37,814 bases of DNA from Fimbriiglobus sp. GTDB taxonomy: Bacteria > Planctomycetota > Planctomycetia > Gemmatales > Gemmataceae. The notes under the pieces are model-generated. The model saw nothing but the letters and a program-made list of their open reading frames with translations, was not told where the DNA came from and searched no databases. The stretch is taken from assembly GCA_025459365.1 (NCBI GenBank), contig JALOQR010000043.1, positions 1 to 37,814 on the forward strand, given 5' to 3'. Both the position numbers and the translations under genes were made by a program. Positions 8,601-16,038 of the stretch are shown one piece after another (position 1 is the stretch's first letter; every line of letters begins with the position of its first letter).

Positions 8601-8877
8601 CGGCCCCGACGCTGAAGCTTCCCTGGTCGTCGAACACGGGGGTGAAAGTGGTGCCGGCGTTGGTCGTCTTCCACACGCCCCCGCTGGCGACGGCGACGTA
8701 GTAGTGAGCGCGATCTTTGGGGTTCACCGCGAGGGCGGCGATCCGGCCCGAGGTGATGGCCGGGCCGACGGAGCGGAGGCGGAAGGCGCCGACCGGCGGG
8801 GTGAAGTCGGGCTTCTTGGGCGGGTCGGCGGGCTGGCCGATCGCGAGAGCGGCGAGCAGGAGAACACCAGCAGACAT
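5644..8877 (-). CDS. Exported sortilin-like Asp-box (BNR) beta-propeller protein
   Basis: A 1077-residue secreted protein of the VPS10/sortilin-like 'glycosyl hydrolase' group found in planctomycetes and Bacteroidetes. The start at 8877 gives a short signal peptide, M-S-A-G-V-L-L-L-A-A-L-A-I-G-Q. The first roughly 750 residues hold about ten Asp-box motifs of the type S-x-D-x-G-x-x-W (STDGGRSW, TTDGGKNW, STDGGKTW, STDNGKTW, SDDRGDNW, TADGGKNW, STDAGKTW), which mark propeller blades. The remaining ~300 residues include a charged linker and an FlgD-like beta domain ('SLTWNLRQGGTNPDAP'). Despite the annotation tradition, hydrolase activity is unproven; Asp-boxes are structural. A GTACAAC element lies 44 nt upstream. 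Confidence 0.85.
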   Translation of the reverse strand: MSAGVLLLAALAIGQPADPPKKPDFTPPVGAFRLRSVGPAITSGRIAALAVNPKDRAHYYVAVASGGVWKTTNAGTTFTPVFDDQGSFSVGAVTICPHDVNTVWVGTGENNSQRSVAYGDGLYKSTDGGRSWQHVGLKKSEHIAKIVVHPKNPDVVYVAAQGPLWGPGGDRGLYKTTDGGKNWERVLHVDDDTGVTDVVMDPRNPDILLAASYQRRRHVWTLVNGGPGSGMHRSTDGGKTWKKITAGLPGGDLGRIGLAMAPTDPDTIYAQVEAAEKAGGIFRSTDNGKTWEKRNPFSEQMQYFCTPVVDPVNKHRLYIMYVYNQVSDDGGATLKPLGEADKHVDSHCIWIDPADPKFYLCGCDGGVYESHDSAKTWVFKANLPVTQFYDIGVDQNPKSGPFYHIYGGTQDNYTLGGPVRTRSNNGIVNADWYVVLGGDGFHCKVDPDDPDTVYAEYQYAGIVRYNRKTGNRVDIKPVAGKGEPPLRWNWDSPFIISPHSSKRLYFAANKLFRSDDRGDNWTAISPDLTRQLDRDKLKVFGKIQSPEAVAKHVSTSFYGNIVSLAESMKTDGLLYVGTDDGLIQITADGGKNWTKVEKVANVPEGTYVSKLLTSQHDANTVFAAFDNHKNADFKPYLCKSTDAGKTWASIAGDLPERGTVYAIAEDHVNPDLLFCGTEFGLYVTFDGGKKWHRMKNGLPTIQVKDLAIQKHNNDLLVCTFGRGFYVLDDYSALRKLTTEAAVKTNSILPPGRVYAYVQSSQLGGGGKSFQGSAHYFADNPPFGATFTLTLKDTLKTKKQLRKEKEAEAKKAGKDIDYPSLDDLRAEAEEEAPTVTMTIADSSGDVIYQLAAPTGEGVHSLTWNLRQGGTNPDAPNGGYGPMVTPGKYTAQLFKRQGGVSAKLTEPVAFEVLPDPLSTLKADDFAAIAAFNKEVRTAGKQLLATTKTADELTAKVDAMRKAIKLAAKPDDATDAKLTQLAEQLRVLKRKLNGDSILAARQENVPDSIASRISYAGGTNDDAVALPTGTAKQSLKIGLEELAEVTTAVRGIAEKDVPAIEKALDAAGVPWTPGRLPPGK

Positions 8878-8920
8878 TGGCAGCGTCCGGAGGGTTGTGA
8901 GGAAGGAAAGCACGAGAGGA

Positions 8921-8926
8921 GTTGTA
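8921..8926 (-). promoter_or_regulatory. Candidate -10 element for the Asp-box gene
   Basis: Minus-strand GGTACAACTCCTC, 44 nt before the start codon. It shares the TACAACTCCT string with the element upstream of the DUF1080 gene, which supports a common promoter class for these two secreted-protein genes. Confidence 0.35.
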
Positions 8927-9301
8927 CCGATAGCGCTCAGCAAGGCGACGGCGCGACGCCGGAACCGCCGCACGGTGCGGGGCAGGGGGCTTCCCCGCAC
9001 CATGCGGGCACCCCATTCAGTGGCCGCATTTGCTTGCGGTGTTCGCACGTTCCTTCCACCGGTGGTACCGGCCGACCGGGCACCCCGGCTGACGCAAGAT
9101 CGCCAAGATGGCCACAGATAACCCCTGCACGCATTTTGTCCCAAGCTCATTAGGGATCAAGGGTTGTGACAGTTCGCCTGCTGGGGTGCTTCCGGAGTTC
9201 GCTTCGACAGGCCGACAACATGAATGGTGGGGGGTGGCGAGCTATCGCGGAGGTAGATGCCCAACACGACGCAGCCCCTTCGGTTCGCCCGACCCATCGC
9301 C

Positions 9302-9330
9302 TTGACAGAAAATCGGCCGGCGGGTACACG
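9302..9330 (+). promoter_or_regulatory. Candidate sigma-70 promoter for the bamA-like gene
   Basis: A perfect TTGACA (9302-9307), a 17-nt spacer and TACACG (9325-9330), 45 nt upstream of the chosen ATG. The -35 is ideal and the -10 matches at three of six positions. The -10 lies in the loop of a GGCGGG/CCCGCC hairpin. Confidence 0.45.
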
Positions 9331-9375
9331 CCCGCCGCTTCGGTGCGGACTCCGCGCCGGGCGGGGGGACCGTCG

Positions 9376-11756
9376 ATGACCGCCATCCGTGAGGTCGGCC
9401 GCAACGTCTGGGCTGTTGGCCTGTTCTTCGTCGTCGCCTTGTTAGCCCCCCTGCCGGCCCGCGCCCAGCAGTTCGCCTCCCCGTCGGGGCGAAAGATTGC
9501 CGACGTGGTGGTGGTCGGCAACGCCGTCCGTAGCCAGGCGCACATCCTGGCCAAGCTCCAGACGGTCCGCAAAGGGGGCACGTTCACGGAGCACGGAGCC
9601 AACCGCGACGTCACCCTCTTGCTAGCCACTGGCTGGTTCGCCCCGAACGGGGTGGAGATGAAAACGAGTGTGGCGGCCGACGAGAGCGTCACCGTCTACC
9701 TGTCGGTGAAGGAACTGGCCAGCACCGTTCGGCAGATCACGTTCGTCGGCCACCAGCACTATTCGGAGTCGAGCCTCCTCGAACTGACTCCCAAGCTTCG
9801 CAAGGGAGCGCCGCTCAACCCGGCGGTCAATCGGCAGGCGGCGGCGGCCATTGTGCAGAAGATGCGGGAAGACGGGCGATACTACGCAACCTGCACCCTC
9901 ACCAGCGGAGGCAGCCCGACCGACGAGGTGGTGACATTTCACATCGTGGAGGGGCCGGTCGTGCGGGTGGGGGCGGTGGAGTTTCACGGCAACTCCGTGC
10001 GCTTCGAGACCGGTGCCGGGCGGCTGGCCACCATCACCAAAGCCCGCGGGCCGCTCCTCGGCACGCCCACGGTGCTCACCCCCACCTTCACCCCGCAACT
10101 GCTCGACATCGACCGCCGGGCCATCCTCGCCCACTACCACCAACTCGGCTACCTCGACGCGATGGTCGATACCGAAGTGGTGCCAACCAGCTACGACCTG
10201 AGCACGGTGAAGGTGGTGTATCACATCCGCGAAGGCAAGCCGTACAAGGTGAACGCTGTGCGGGTGGAGGGGAACACCATCTACGGGGAGAAGGAACTAC
10301 GGCGGTTTATCGAGCAGAAGGCGGGCGAGGTGTACGACGACGTGAAAGTGCAACGAGATGCCCAGTCGCTCGCCAAGTGGTACGGCAGCGGCGGGTATCA
10401 GGTGAAGGTCGTGCCCGAGCAGTTTGCCGTGCCAGACAAGCCGAACATGGTGGACGTGTGCTATCGGGTGATCGAGGCCCCACGGAACGTGGTGGTGCAA
10501 GCGGAAGCAGAGACGGTCGCCGGCCCTCGGGGGCAAGCCCCGCCCCGCCGCCCCGACCGCGTGGGCGAGATCAAGATCGTCGGCAACACGTTTACCCGCC
10601 GGCGGGTCATCCTGAACGAGATTCGCGGGATTCTGGAACCGGGGCAGGTACTCGACTACGGCCGGATCGAGGAAGCCCGCATGATGCTCATGCGGCGGGG
10701 CATCTTCGACCGCGAAAACGCCCCGACCATTGAGGTGGACAACAGCAACCCGGACAGCGAGTGGAAGGACGTCCTCATCCGCGTGCAAGAGACGCAGACC
10801 GGGCAGGCCGGCCTCCAGGTGGGCGTGAACTCGAACGCCGGTGTGCAGGGAACTGTGACGGTCAACCAGCAGAACTTCGACCTGGGGCGCTTCCCGACCA
10901 GCTTCGACGATCTGTTCAGCGGGCGGGCATTCCGCGGGAACGGGCAGGAACTCCGCCTGACCGCCATGCCGGGTCAGGTGTTCCAGCAGTATCAGGCGAC
11001 ATGGCGTGAGCCGTACCTGTTCGACACCCGCCTCGGCCTGACCACCAACTTCTACTACACCTCGCGGCTGTTCAACGAGTTCCACGAAGACCGCACCGGC
11101 GGGCGGTTCACTCTCGACTACCGATTCGAGAACAACCCCATTTGGGGGGTGAACTTCTCCAACCGGGTCGCGACACCCGCGATAGCTTCCTGACGCCGAC
11201 CACTGGGAGCGTGCTCGACATCGGCTTCGAGCAAGTGCTGGGCGACTACCAGGTGCCCATCGGCACTGCCAGCTTCACCAAGTTCTGGACCCTGCACCAG
11301 GCCCGCGACGGTGGGTGGAAAGGCGTACTGGCGAACAAGGCGTCGCTCACCGTCATGGGTGATTCCGCCCCGGTGTTTGAGCGAGTGTTCGCCGGCGGGT
11401 TCCAGAGCATCCGTGGGTTCCAGTTCCGCGGCGTGGGGCCGTTCAACACCGGCCCACAGGGGCTGGCCGCCTACCACACCGGCGGCACATTCGCCTTCCT
11501 GAACACCCTGGAGTACCAACTCCCGCTCGTGGCCAACGAGCGGATCGGGGTGGTGGCATTCGTCGACCACGGGACGGTGAGCAACCGCGTGTCGCTGGAC
11601 GACTACCGGGTGGCGGTGGGGGTCGGCCTGCGGTTGAAGATTCCCGGCATGGGGCCGCTGCCCATCGCCCTCGACTTTGGCTTCCCGGTGCGGCAGGCAC
11701 CGACCGACATCAAGCAGGTGTTCAGCTTCTACGTCGGGTGGATTGGCGGGCAGTGA
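9376..11756 (+). pseudogene. bamA: BamA/Omp85-type outer-membrane assembly protein, frameshifted in the barrel
   Basis: Omp85 proteins insert beta-barrels into the outer membrane. The start at 9376 gives a signal peptide ending A-P-L-P-A-R-A-Q. About five POTRA repeats follow ('KIADVVVVGNAV', 'QITFVGHQHYSESSLLEL', 'VGAVEFHGNSV', 'VNAVRVEGNTIYGEKEL', 'VGEIKIVGNTFTRRRVI'), then the barrel from 'TGQAGLQVGVNSNAG'. The first frame stops at 11193 after 'NPIWGVNFSNR'; the second frame resumes about 11164 with 'GRDTRDSFLTPTTGS' and continues to the stop at 11756, including the Omp85 'SIRGFQFRGVGP' motif. Joining them needs a -1-type shift, and the junction looks short of barrel strands, so a small out-of-frame deletion is more likely than one lost G in the G6 run at 11144. 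A sequencing error is possible because Omp85 is normally essential. Confidence 0.8.
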
Positions 11757-11813
11757 CGACCGCAGCAGCGTACACTGGGGTGTCCCCCCGGTGTGGGGCA
11801 GGGGTGCCGGCCG

Positions 11814-12512
11814 ATGACCGAAACCGAGTGGCGGACGGCCGATGGCGGCGGCAACCGCATGCTTGCCGTTGTGCGAGACCGCCTGTCGGCCCGAAAGTGG
11901 GTGTTGGTGGCGTGCGGAGTGGCCCGCGAGTACTCACCCGAGGCGTACCTCCCACTCGTGGAGGAAGTCGAGGCGTCGGTCGATCGCCCGCTCACCCCGG
12001 CCGATCTCAACCGCCTGAACGCACTTCTTCCCGAACCTCTGCGCCACTGGCTTCGACCAGACGCCCCCGAAGGCGGGCGTGTGTTCGGATCGACTGCCGA
12101 ACTGGGCAACCTCCTCCGCGAACTCTACGAGGGTGGGTTCTGGCCGAACCACGCCGGCCTATCGCGGGCGCTGGCCCACACCCTCCGCGAGCAACTCGGC
12201 AACCCGTTCCGCCCGTATTGCTGTGAACCCACATGGCGATCGGAGACGGTGCTCGCCCTGGCGTCGGCCGTCGACGGCACTTCTGCCTTCGACCGCCTGC
12301 CCATCCTGGCCGACGCGCTGGAAGACGCCGGATGCGATGAGCGATCGCTGCTCGACCACCTCCGCGGCCCCGGCCCGCACGCCCGCGGCTGCTGGGCGCT
12401 CGACCTCATCCTGAACCGCGACCCGGAACTGTTCGCCGAACCCCCGCTCCTGTCCACGCCCCGTCGCATGCGGCTCGGGCCGTTCACCCCGCCACCCGAA
12501 GGCATCGCGTGA
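11814..12512 (+). CDS. Gemmata-type hypothetical protein ('GPGPHxRGCW' family)
   Basis: A 232-residue soluble protein of unknown function. It fits a large paralogous family that I recognise from Gemmataceae genomes: N-terminal 'MTETEW', a middle helix pair, 'GNPFRPYC…WRSETVLALA', 'FDRLPILADALEDAGCDERSLLDHLRG', and the signature 'GPHARGCWALDLILNRD'. Members often have an N-terminal TIGR02996 or SMI1-like region. The start at 11814 matches the family opening; a GTG/ATG seven codons upstream is less likely. It lies 57 nt after the bamA-like gene and 76 nt before the leucine leader, so it may be the end of the bamA transcript. No function can be assigned. Confidence 0.75.
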   Translation: MTETEWRTADGGGNRMLAVVRDRLSARKWVLVACGVAREYSPEAYLPLVEEVEASVDRPLTPADLNRLNALLPEPLRHWLRPDAPEGGRVFGSTAELGNLLRELYEGGFWPNHAGLSRALAHTLREQLGNPFRPYCCEPTWRSETVLALASAVDGTSAFDRLPILADALEDAGCDERSLLDHLRGPGPHARGCWALDLILNRDPELFAEPPLLSTPRRMRLGPFTPPPEGIA

Positions 12513-12536
12513 GCGACCCTCCTGACCGCCGGGCCA

Positions 12537-12565
12537 TTGCATTCCACGACCCCGGTTGCTACTTT
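12537..12565 (+). promoter_or_regulatory. Weak candidate promoter for the leuA leader
   Basis: TTGCAT, 17 nt, TACTTT, with the expected transcript start just before the leader's AGGAG. Each hexamer matches consensus at three of six positions only, so this is a positional guess. Confidence 0.25.
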
Positions 12566-12588
12566 GTGAAATAGGAGACCAGACCACC

Positions 12589-12669
12589 GTGCCGGCAAAC
12601 TTTCGACTTGCGACCCTCATTCGACTTCTCGGCCTTGGCCGAGCGAGTTCCGGAGTCCATGCCGAGTAG
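12589..12669 (+). CDS. leuL: Leucine-rich leader peptide of the leuA attenuator
   Basis: A 26-codon frame starts at GTG 12589, with AGGAGA at 12573-12578 as a well-spaced ribosome site, and ends at TAG 12667-12669. Five leucine codons fall within ten positions (residues 7, 10, 13, 14, 16; CTT, CTC, CTT, CTC, CTT). The frame is followed by a rho-independent terminator and then leuA. This is the classical layout of amino-acid attenuation: slow translation at Leu codons under leucine shortage should let an antiterminator form. The peptide itself is expected to have no function beyond being translated. Its short length and position, not homology, are the evidence. Confidence 0.8.
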   Translation: MPANFRLATLIRLLGLGRASSGVHAE

Positions 12670-12733
12670 CGGCCGCCACCGCACCCCGAGCACACGACGG
12701 CCCCGGAACTGACCGAGTTCCGGGGCCGTTTTT
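12628..12733 (+). promoter_or_regulatory. leuA transcription attenuator (alternative RNA folds)
   Basis: Three elements are visible. A hairpin CTCGGCC/GGCCGAG (12628-12643) lies over the last leucine codons and could act as a pause or 1:2 structure. Segment AGTTCCGG at 12646-12653 repeats the start of the terminator's right arm (12716-12723) and can pair with CCGGAACT at 12703-12710, the terminator's left arm, forming an 8-bp antiterminator. The terminator itself is at 12697-12733. The antiterminator and terminator are mutually exclusive, as attenuation requires. Confidence 0.75.
12697..12733 (+). terminator. Rho-independent terminator upstream of leuA
   Basis: Arms ACGGCCCCGGAACT (12697-12710) and AGTTCCGGGGCCGT (12716-12729) form a perfect 14-bp stem with a GACCG loop, followed by a run of five T (12729-12733). 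It lies 31 nt before the leuA ATG and after the leader stop, so it can only serve to control leuA. Confidence 0.9.
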
Positions 12734-12763
12734 CGTTCACCCTCCCCAACAGGTGCCTCGCCG

Positions 12764-14362
12764 ATGACCCCGCCGACCGACCCGAATCGCGTGATCGTGT
12801 TCGACACCACCCTCCGCGACGGCGAGCAAAGCCCCGGCTGCAGCATGAACCTCCAGGAGAAACTGGAGATGGCGCTGCAACTCAAGAACCTCGGGGTGGA
12901 CGTGATCGAGGCCGGGTTCCCCATCGCCAGCCCCGGCGACTTCGAGAGCGTGCGGGAGATCGCCCGGCAGGTGCACGGGCCGGTGATCGCCGGCCTCGCC
13001 CGGTGCAACCCGGCCGACATCGACCGCGCCGCCGAGGCAGTCAAACTGTCGCCGAACCCGCGGGTCCACGTCTTCCTTGCTACCAGTGCCATTCACCGCG
13101 AGTTCAAGCTGAAGATGGACCGGGCGGAGATCATCAAGCGGACGGTCGAGGGGGTGAAGCGGGCCCGCGACCAGGTGGCCGATGTCGAGTTCAGTCCGGA
13201 GGATGCCAGCCGGACGGAACTCGACTTCCTCGCCGAGGTGGTTGAGCGGGCGGTAGAGGCCGGTGCCACCACGCTGAACATCCCGGACACGGTCGGGTAC
13301 GCCGTGCCCGAGCACTACGCCGCCATCATCCGGCACCTGAAGAAGACGGTCCGCGGCATCGACAAGTGCATTCTGAGCGTTCACTGCCACAACGACCTGG
13401 GGCTGGCGGTGGCGAACAGCCTGGCGGCGCTGAAGGAGGGCGCGCGGCAGGTGGAATGCACCATCAACGGCATCGGCGAGCGGGCCGGCAACACCGCCCT
13501 GGAAGAGGTGGTGATGGCGATGCGGACGCGCCAGGACCACTACGGCCTGACCACCGGCATCCACACCCATCTCATCTCCCCGACGAGCCGGAAGTTGATC
13601 GCCTTGACGGGGATGCAGGTGCAGCGGAACAAGGCGATCGTCGGGCGAAACGCCTTCGCCCACGAGGCCGGTATCCACCAGGACGGCATGCTGAAGAACG
13701 CCAACACCTACGAGATCATGCGGCCCGAAGACCTGGGCATCCAGAAGACGGAACTGGTGCTCGGCAAGCACAGCGGGCGGGCCGCCCTGCGAGACCGCGT
13801 CGGGCACCTCGGCTACAGCCTGAGCGACGAGCAACTGAACGGCGTGTTCGCCGCCTTCAAGAAACTGGCCGACGCCAAGAAAGAAGTGTTCGATGCCGAC
13901 ATCGAGTCGCTCGTGGACTCCGAACTTCAGGCGGGTCTGGAGAACCGCAAGGTGTGGACGCTCGTCGGCTTCACCAGCACCGCGGGCACCGGGTCGCAGA
14001 CCTCGGCGGCGGTGAGCCTGAAGCACCGCGACGACCCGGAAGGCCGGGTGCGGCGAGACGCAGCGCCGGGCAACGGGCCAATCGACGCGCTATTCAAGGC
14101 GATCAGCCGCGTGACTGGCGTGGAGGCGAAGGTGGTCGATTACCGGGTCCGGGCACTGACGCAAGACATGGACGCACTCGGCGAGGCCCATGTGGAAGTG
14201 GAGCAGGGGGGGCGACGAACGAGCGCCCGGGCGACGAGCATGGATGTGATCGAGGCCAGCGCACTCGCTTACCTGGAGGTCATCAACCGCGTGCTGCAAC
14301 AGCGGCAGCGGGACCGCCTGAAGCCGACCGACCACGTCCCGCCGGGAGTGGTGCCGGTGTAG
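12764..14362 (+). CDS. leuA: 2-isopropylmalate synthase
   Basis: A 532-residue LeuA, which condenses acetyl-CoA with 2-oxoisovalerate as the first committed step of leucine synthesis. The catalytic TIM barrel begins '[20 protein letters not shown]'. The metal-site '[14 protein letters not shown]' and '[18 protein letters not shown]' are intact, as are '[17 protein letters not shown]' and the '[13 protein letters not shown]' subdomain. The C-terminal part (about 390-510) is the LeuA dimer/leucine-feedback domain ('[19 protein letters not shown]'). Length is normal. The start at 12764 follows the attenuator. No other leu gene is adjacent, so leuA is regulated alone by the leader, with likely allosteric feedback on the enzyme. 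Confidence 0.95.
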   Translation: MTPPTDPNRVIVFDTTLRDGEQSPGCSMNLQEKLEMALQLKNLGVDVIEAGFPIASPGDFESVREIARQVHGPVIAGLARCNPADIDRAAEAVKLSPNPRVHVFLATSAIHREFKLKMDRAEIIKRTVEGVKRARDQVADVEFSPEDASRTELDFLAEVVERAVEAGATTLNIPDTVGYAVPEHYAAIIRHLKKTVRGIDKCILSVHCHNDLGLAVANSLAALKEGARQVECTINGIGERAGNTALEEVVMAMRTRQDHYGLTTGIHTHLISPTSRKLIALTGMQVQRNKAIVGRNAFAHEAGIHQDGMLKNANTYEIMRPEDLGIQKTELVLGKHSGRAALRDRVGHLGYSLSDEQLNGVFAAFKKLADAKKEVFDADIESLVDSELQAGLENRKVWTLVGFTSTAGTGSQTSAAVSLKHRDDPEGRVRRDAAPGNGPIDALFKAISRVTGVEAKVVDYRVRALTQDMDALGEAHVEVEQGGRRTSARATSMDVIEASALAYLEVINRVLQQRQRDRLKPTDHVPPGVVPV

Positions 14363-14411
14363 ATTCCCTCCGATCCTGCGGTTTCTTCTTCACGCCCGTT
14401 GCGGAGGTGGA

Positions 14412-15341
14412 ATGCCGCTGTTCGATGCGTACCTGTTCATCGACTGGAGTGCTGTGAGCCGACCCCACCCGGCCCGCCCGCGGAAGGATGCGGTGTGGGT
14501 CGGTGAGTGGGTCGGTGGAGACGGCCACTCCCAACAGACCTACCACCGAACTCGTTCGGACGCCGTACGGCAGGTGGTGGGCCGTTTGGAGAAACTCGTC
14601 GCCGATGGACGGAGGGTCTTGGTCGGGTTCGACTTCCCCTACGGCTACCCGGCGGGGTTCGCCGAAACTCTCCGCTTGCCGATCGGGCCAGCGGCATGGC
14701 GGGCGGTGTGGGCCGAACTTCTCGGCCGAGTACAAGACGACGACACCAACGCGAATAACCGGTTCGAGTTGGCCGGCGCGTTGAACGCCGCCGTCGGCGG
14801 TCGTGGGCCGTTCTGGGGCTGCCCACACGGGCGTGCGGTACCACACCTGTTGGCTACGTCGCCGGAGTTTCCATACCTCACGGCCAGTGGGCGGGCTCTC
14901 CCCCGGCTTCGCCACGCCGAGGCTCGACTGCCCGGCACTCAGGAGAGTTGGAAGTTGTTTGGAAACGGCAGCGTGGGCGGGCAGGCGTTGCTGGGCATCC
15001 CGCGGGTGGCCGCGCTGCGGGATTGCCCCGGCCTTGCTGCCGTGAGCCGGGTGTGGCCGTTTGAAACGGGGTTCAGCCCGGTCCCCGGTGGGGATGCCCG
15101 ACCGCTGGTGCTGCACACCGAAATTTGGCCTGGGGTGGTGAACGACCGTGTGCGTGCCCTGATGGCGACCGACCCGACGCTCATCCGCGACCGTGCCCAG
15201 GTGCAAGCAATGTGTGAATGGGCGGCCGAGCACGATCGGGCTGGTACACTCGGAAGGTACTTCGACTCCCCCGCCGGGCTGACTCCGGTGCAGGTGCGGG
15301 CGTGTACGGAAGAAGAGGGGTGGGTGCTTGGCGCAACTTGA
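14412..15341 (+). CDS. RNase H-like fold hypothetical protein
   Basis: A 309-residue protein opening with 'FDAYLFIDWSAVSRPHPARP', a strand-turn with an acidic residue like that of DUF429-type RNase H-fold proteins. A second strand, 'RRVLVGFDFPYGYPAGFAE', adds another conserved Asp, and 'VLHTEIWPGVVNDRV' holds an acidic residue in a late strand. Homologues in alphaproteobacteria are sometimes fused or linked to cobalamin or molybdopterin genes, but no such neighbour is present here. No signal peptide. It starts 49 nt after leuA and ends 22 nt before the convergent tRNA array. The fold is inferred; the substrate is unknown. Confidence 0.6.
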   Translation: MPLFDAYLFIDWSAVSRPHPARPRKDAVWVGEWVGGDGHSQQTYHRTRSDAVRQVVGRLEKLVADGRRVLVGFDFPYGYPAGFAETLRLPIGPAAWRAVWAELLGRVQDDDTNANNRFELAGALNAAVGGRGPFWGCPHGRAVPHLLATSPEFPYLTASGRALPRLRHAEARLPGTQESWKLFGNGSVGGQALLGIPRVAALRDCPGLAAVSRVWPFETGFSPVPGGDARPLVLHTEIWPGVVNDRVRALMATDPTLIRDRAQVQAMCEWAAEHDRAGTLGRYFDSPAGLTPVQVRACTEEEGWVLGAT

Positions 15342-15362
15342 CCCGACGACTGGGTAGGCAAG

Positions 15363-15435
15363 TAACCCCGGGTGGACTCGAACCACCGATCTCCTGTTTG
15401 TAAGACAGGCGCCTTCGCCGCTAGGCTACGGAGTT
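15363..15435 (-). tRNA. tRNA-Val (TAC)
   Basis: 73 nt with A73. Acceptor AACTCCG/CGGGGTT (one G-T), 5-bp anticodon stem CCTGT/ACAGG, loop CTTACAA with anticodon TAC, T arm GGTGG/CCACC. The D arm is near normal. No encoded CCA. Last unit of the array. Confidence 0.9.
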
Positions 15436-15486
15436 GTGTCGTCGAGTGCCCCAGCCAGGATTGTCCGGCTCCCTTCCGTCAGTCAG

Positions 15487-15557
15487 TGGACCCGCCGGGG
15501 ATCGAACCCGGACGACCGCCATGCCATAGCGGGGTCATCCCGTGAGACCACAGACCC
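15487..15557 (-). tRNA. tRNA-Ala (GGC)
   Basis: 71 nt with A73. The acceptor pairs with three G-T wobbles, including G3-U70, the alanine identity pair. Anticodon loop ATGGCAT gives GGC. D stem GGTC/GACC sits one base closer to the acceptor than usual. Confidence 0.85.
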
Positions 15558-15562
15558 GTGAG

Positions 15563-15630
15563 TGGAGTCGCGGGGAGTCGAACCCCGTGGCCGTGCTTGC
15601 AAGGCACAGCCCCAGCCCGCTGGCGTCCCC
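15563..15630 (-). tRNA. tRNA-Ala (TGC), reduced D arm
   Basis: 68 nt. Anticodon loop CTTGCAA gives TGC. G3-U70 is present and there is one A-A mismatch at acceptor pair 5. The D arm is CCAG/CTGG with only a 4-nt loop, too small for the usual D-loop/T-loop contacts. Confidence 0.8.
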
Positions 15631-15635
15631 GTCAG

Positions 15636-15709
15636 TGACCGGGGTGGGAGTCGAACCCACACCCATGAGGTTCTCGGCCTCACCCCTCTACCAGTTGGGG
15701 TACCCGGTC
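15636..15709 (-). tRNA. tRNA with Leu anticodon GAG on a class I body
   Basis: 74 nt, perfect acceptor GACCGGG/CCCGGTC, D stem CCCC/GGGG, anticodon stem TGAGG/CCTCA, loop CCGAGAA. Anticodon GAG reads CTC (Leu), but the variable region is 5 nt rather than the long arm of bacterial tRNA-Leu, and position 33 is C rather than U. Charging specificity is therefore uncertain. Confidence 0.8.
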
Positions 15710-15715
15710 GGTGAG

Positions 15716-15783
15716 TTGCAGACCCGGGAGTCGAACCCGGCCTCCAGGCTTATGAGACCCGAACGGGCGCCGGCCCGTCTGCA
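15716..15783 (-). tRNA. tRNA-Met/Ile2-type (CAT), reduced D arm
   Basis: 68 nt with perfect acceptor TGCAGAC/GTCTGCA and A73. Anticodon loop CTCATAA gives CAT. It lacks the three G-C pairs of an initiator anticodon stem, so it is an elongator Met or a lysidine-modified Ile tRNA. D arm is GGGC/GCCC with a 4-nt loop. Confidence 0.8.
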
Positions 15784-15789
15784 ATTCCG

Positions 15790-15855
15790 TCGCACGCCCC
15801 GGACTCGAACCGGCTGAGACCGCGGCCTCTGCCAGGTTGGGCTACGTCACTGGGA
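15790..15855 (-). pseudogene. Truncated tRNA remnant
   Basis: A normal-looking D arm (TAGCCCAACCTGGCAGAGGC on the minus strand) and a T arm with loop TTCGAGT are present, but only 13 nt separate the D stem from the T-stem region, so most of the anticodon arm is missing. The flanks do not pair as an acceptor stem. The residual CTCAG may be the start of an anticodon loop. Ends are approximate. Confidence 0.6.
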
Positions 15856-15856
15856 T

Positions 15857-15929
15857 TGACCCGTGCGGGAATCGAACCCGCGTTACCAGCGTGAGAGGCT
15901 GGCGTCCTGAACCGCTAGACGAACGGGCC
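15857..15929 (-). tRNA. tRNA-Glu (CTC)
   Basis: 73 nt. Acceptor GGCCCGT/ACGGGTC, D stem GTCT/GGAC, anticodon stem CCAGC/GCTGG, loop CTCTCAC giving CTC, T stem GCGGG/CCCGC. Well folded. Confidence 0.9.
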
Positions 15930-15944
15930 GTACTCTTCCGTCAA

Positions 15945-16026
15945 TGCGTCGGGCAGGGATCGAACCTGCCAGCCCCGAAGGGCACCGGGTTACAGCCGGG
16001 TGGCACGCCGTTGTGCCGTCCGACGC
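15945..16026 (-). tRNA. tRNA-Tyr (GTA)
   Basis: 82 nt class II tRNA with A73. Acceptor GCGTCGG/CCGACGC, D stem GGCAC/GTGCC, loop CTGTAAC giving GTA, and a long variable arm (GCCC TTC GGGG) as expected for bacterial Tyr. The first anticodon-stem pair is a C-T mismatch. Confidence 0.85.
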
Positions 16027-16038
16027 ATGGCTTCCGAG

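Larger units (their letters stand above)
8878..9375. other. Divergent intergenic region between the Asp-box gene and the bamA-like gene
   Basis: About 500 bases lie between divergent starts. Open frames extend through it from both sides, but without coding-like composition or recognisable protein. It holds a candidate promoter for each flanking gene. I see no RNA gene in it. Confidence 0.6.

Noticed and set aside
11141-11150. Programmed -1 frameshifting at the G6 run in the Omp85 gene
   Set aside because: The context is not a proper X-XXY-YYZ heptamer in the zero frame and no stimulatory structure is evident; a deletion or sequence error is simpler.
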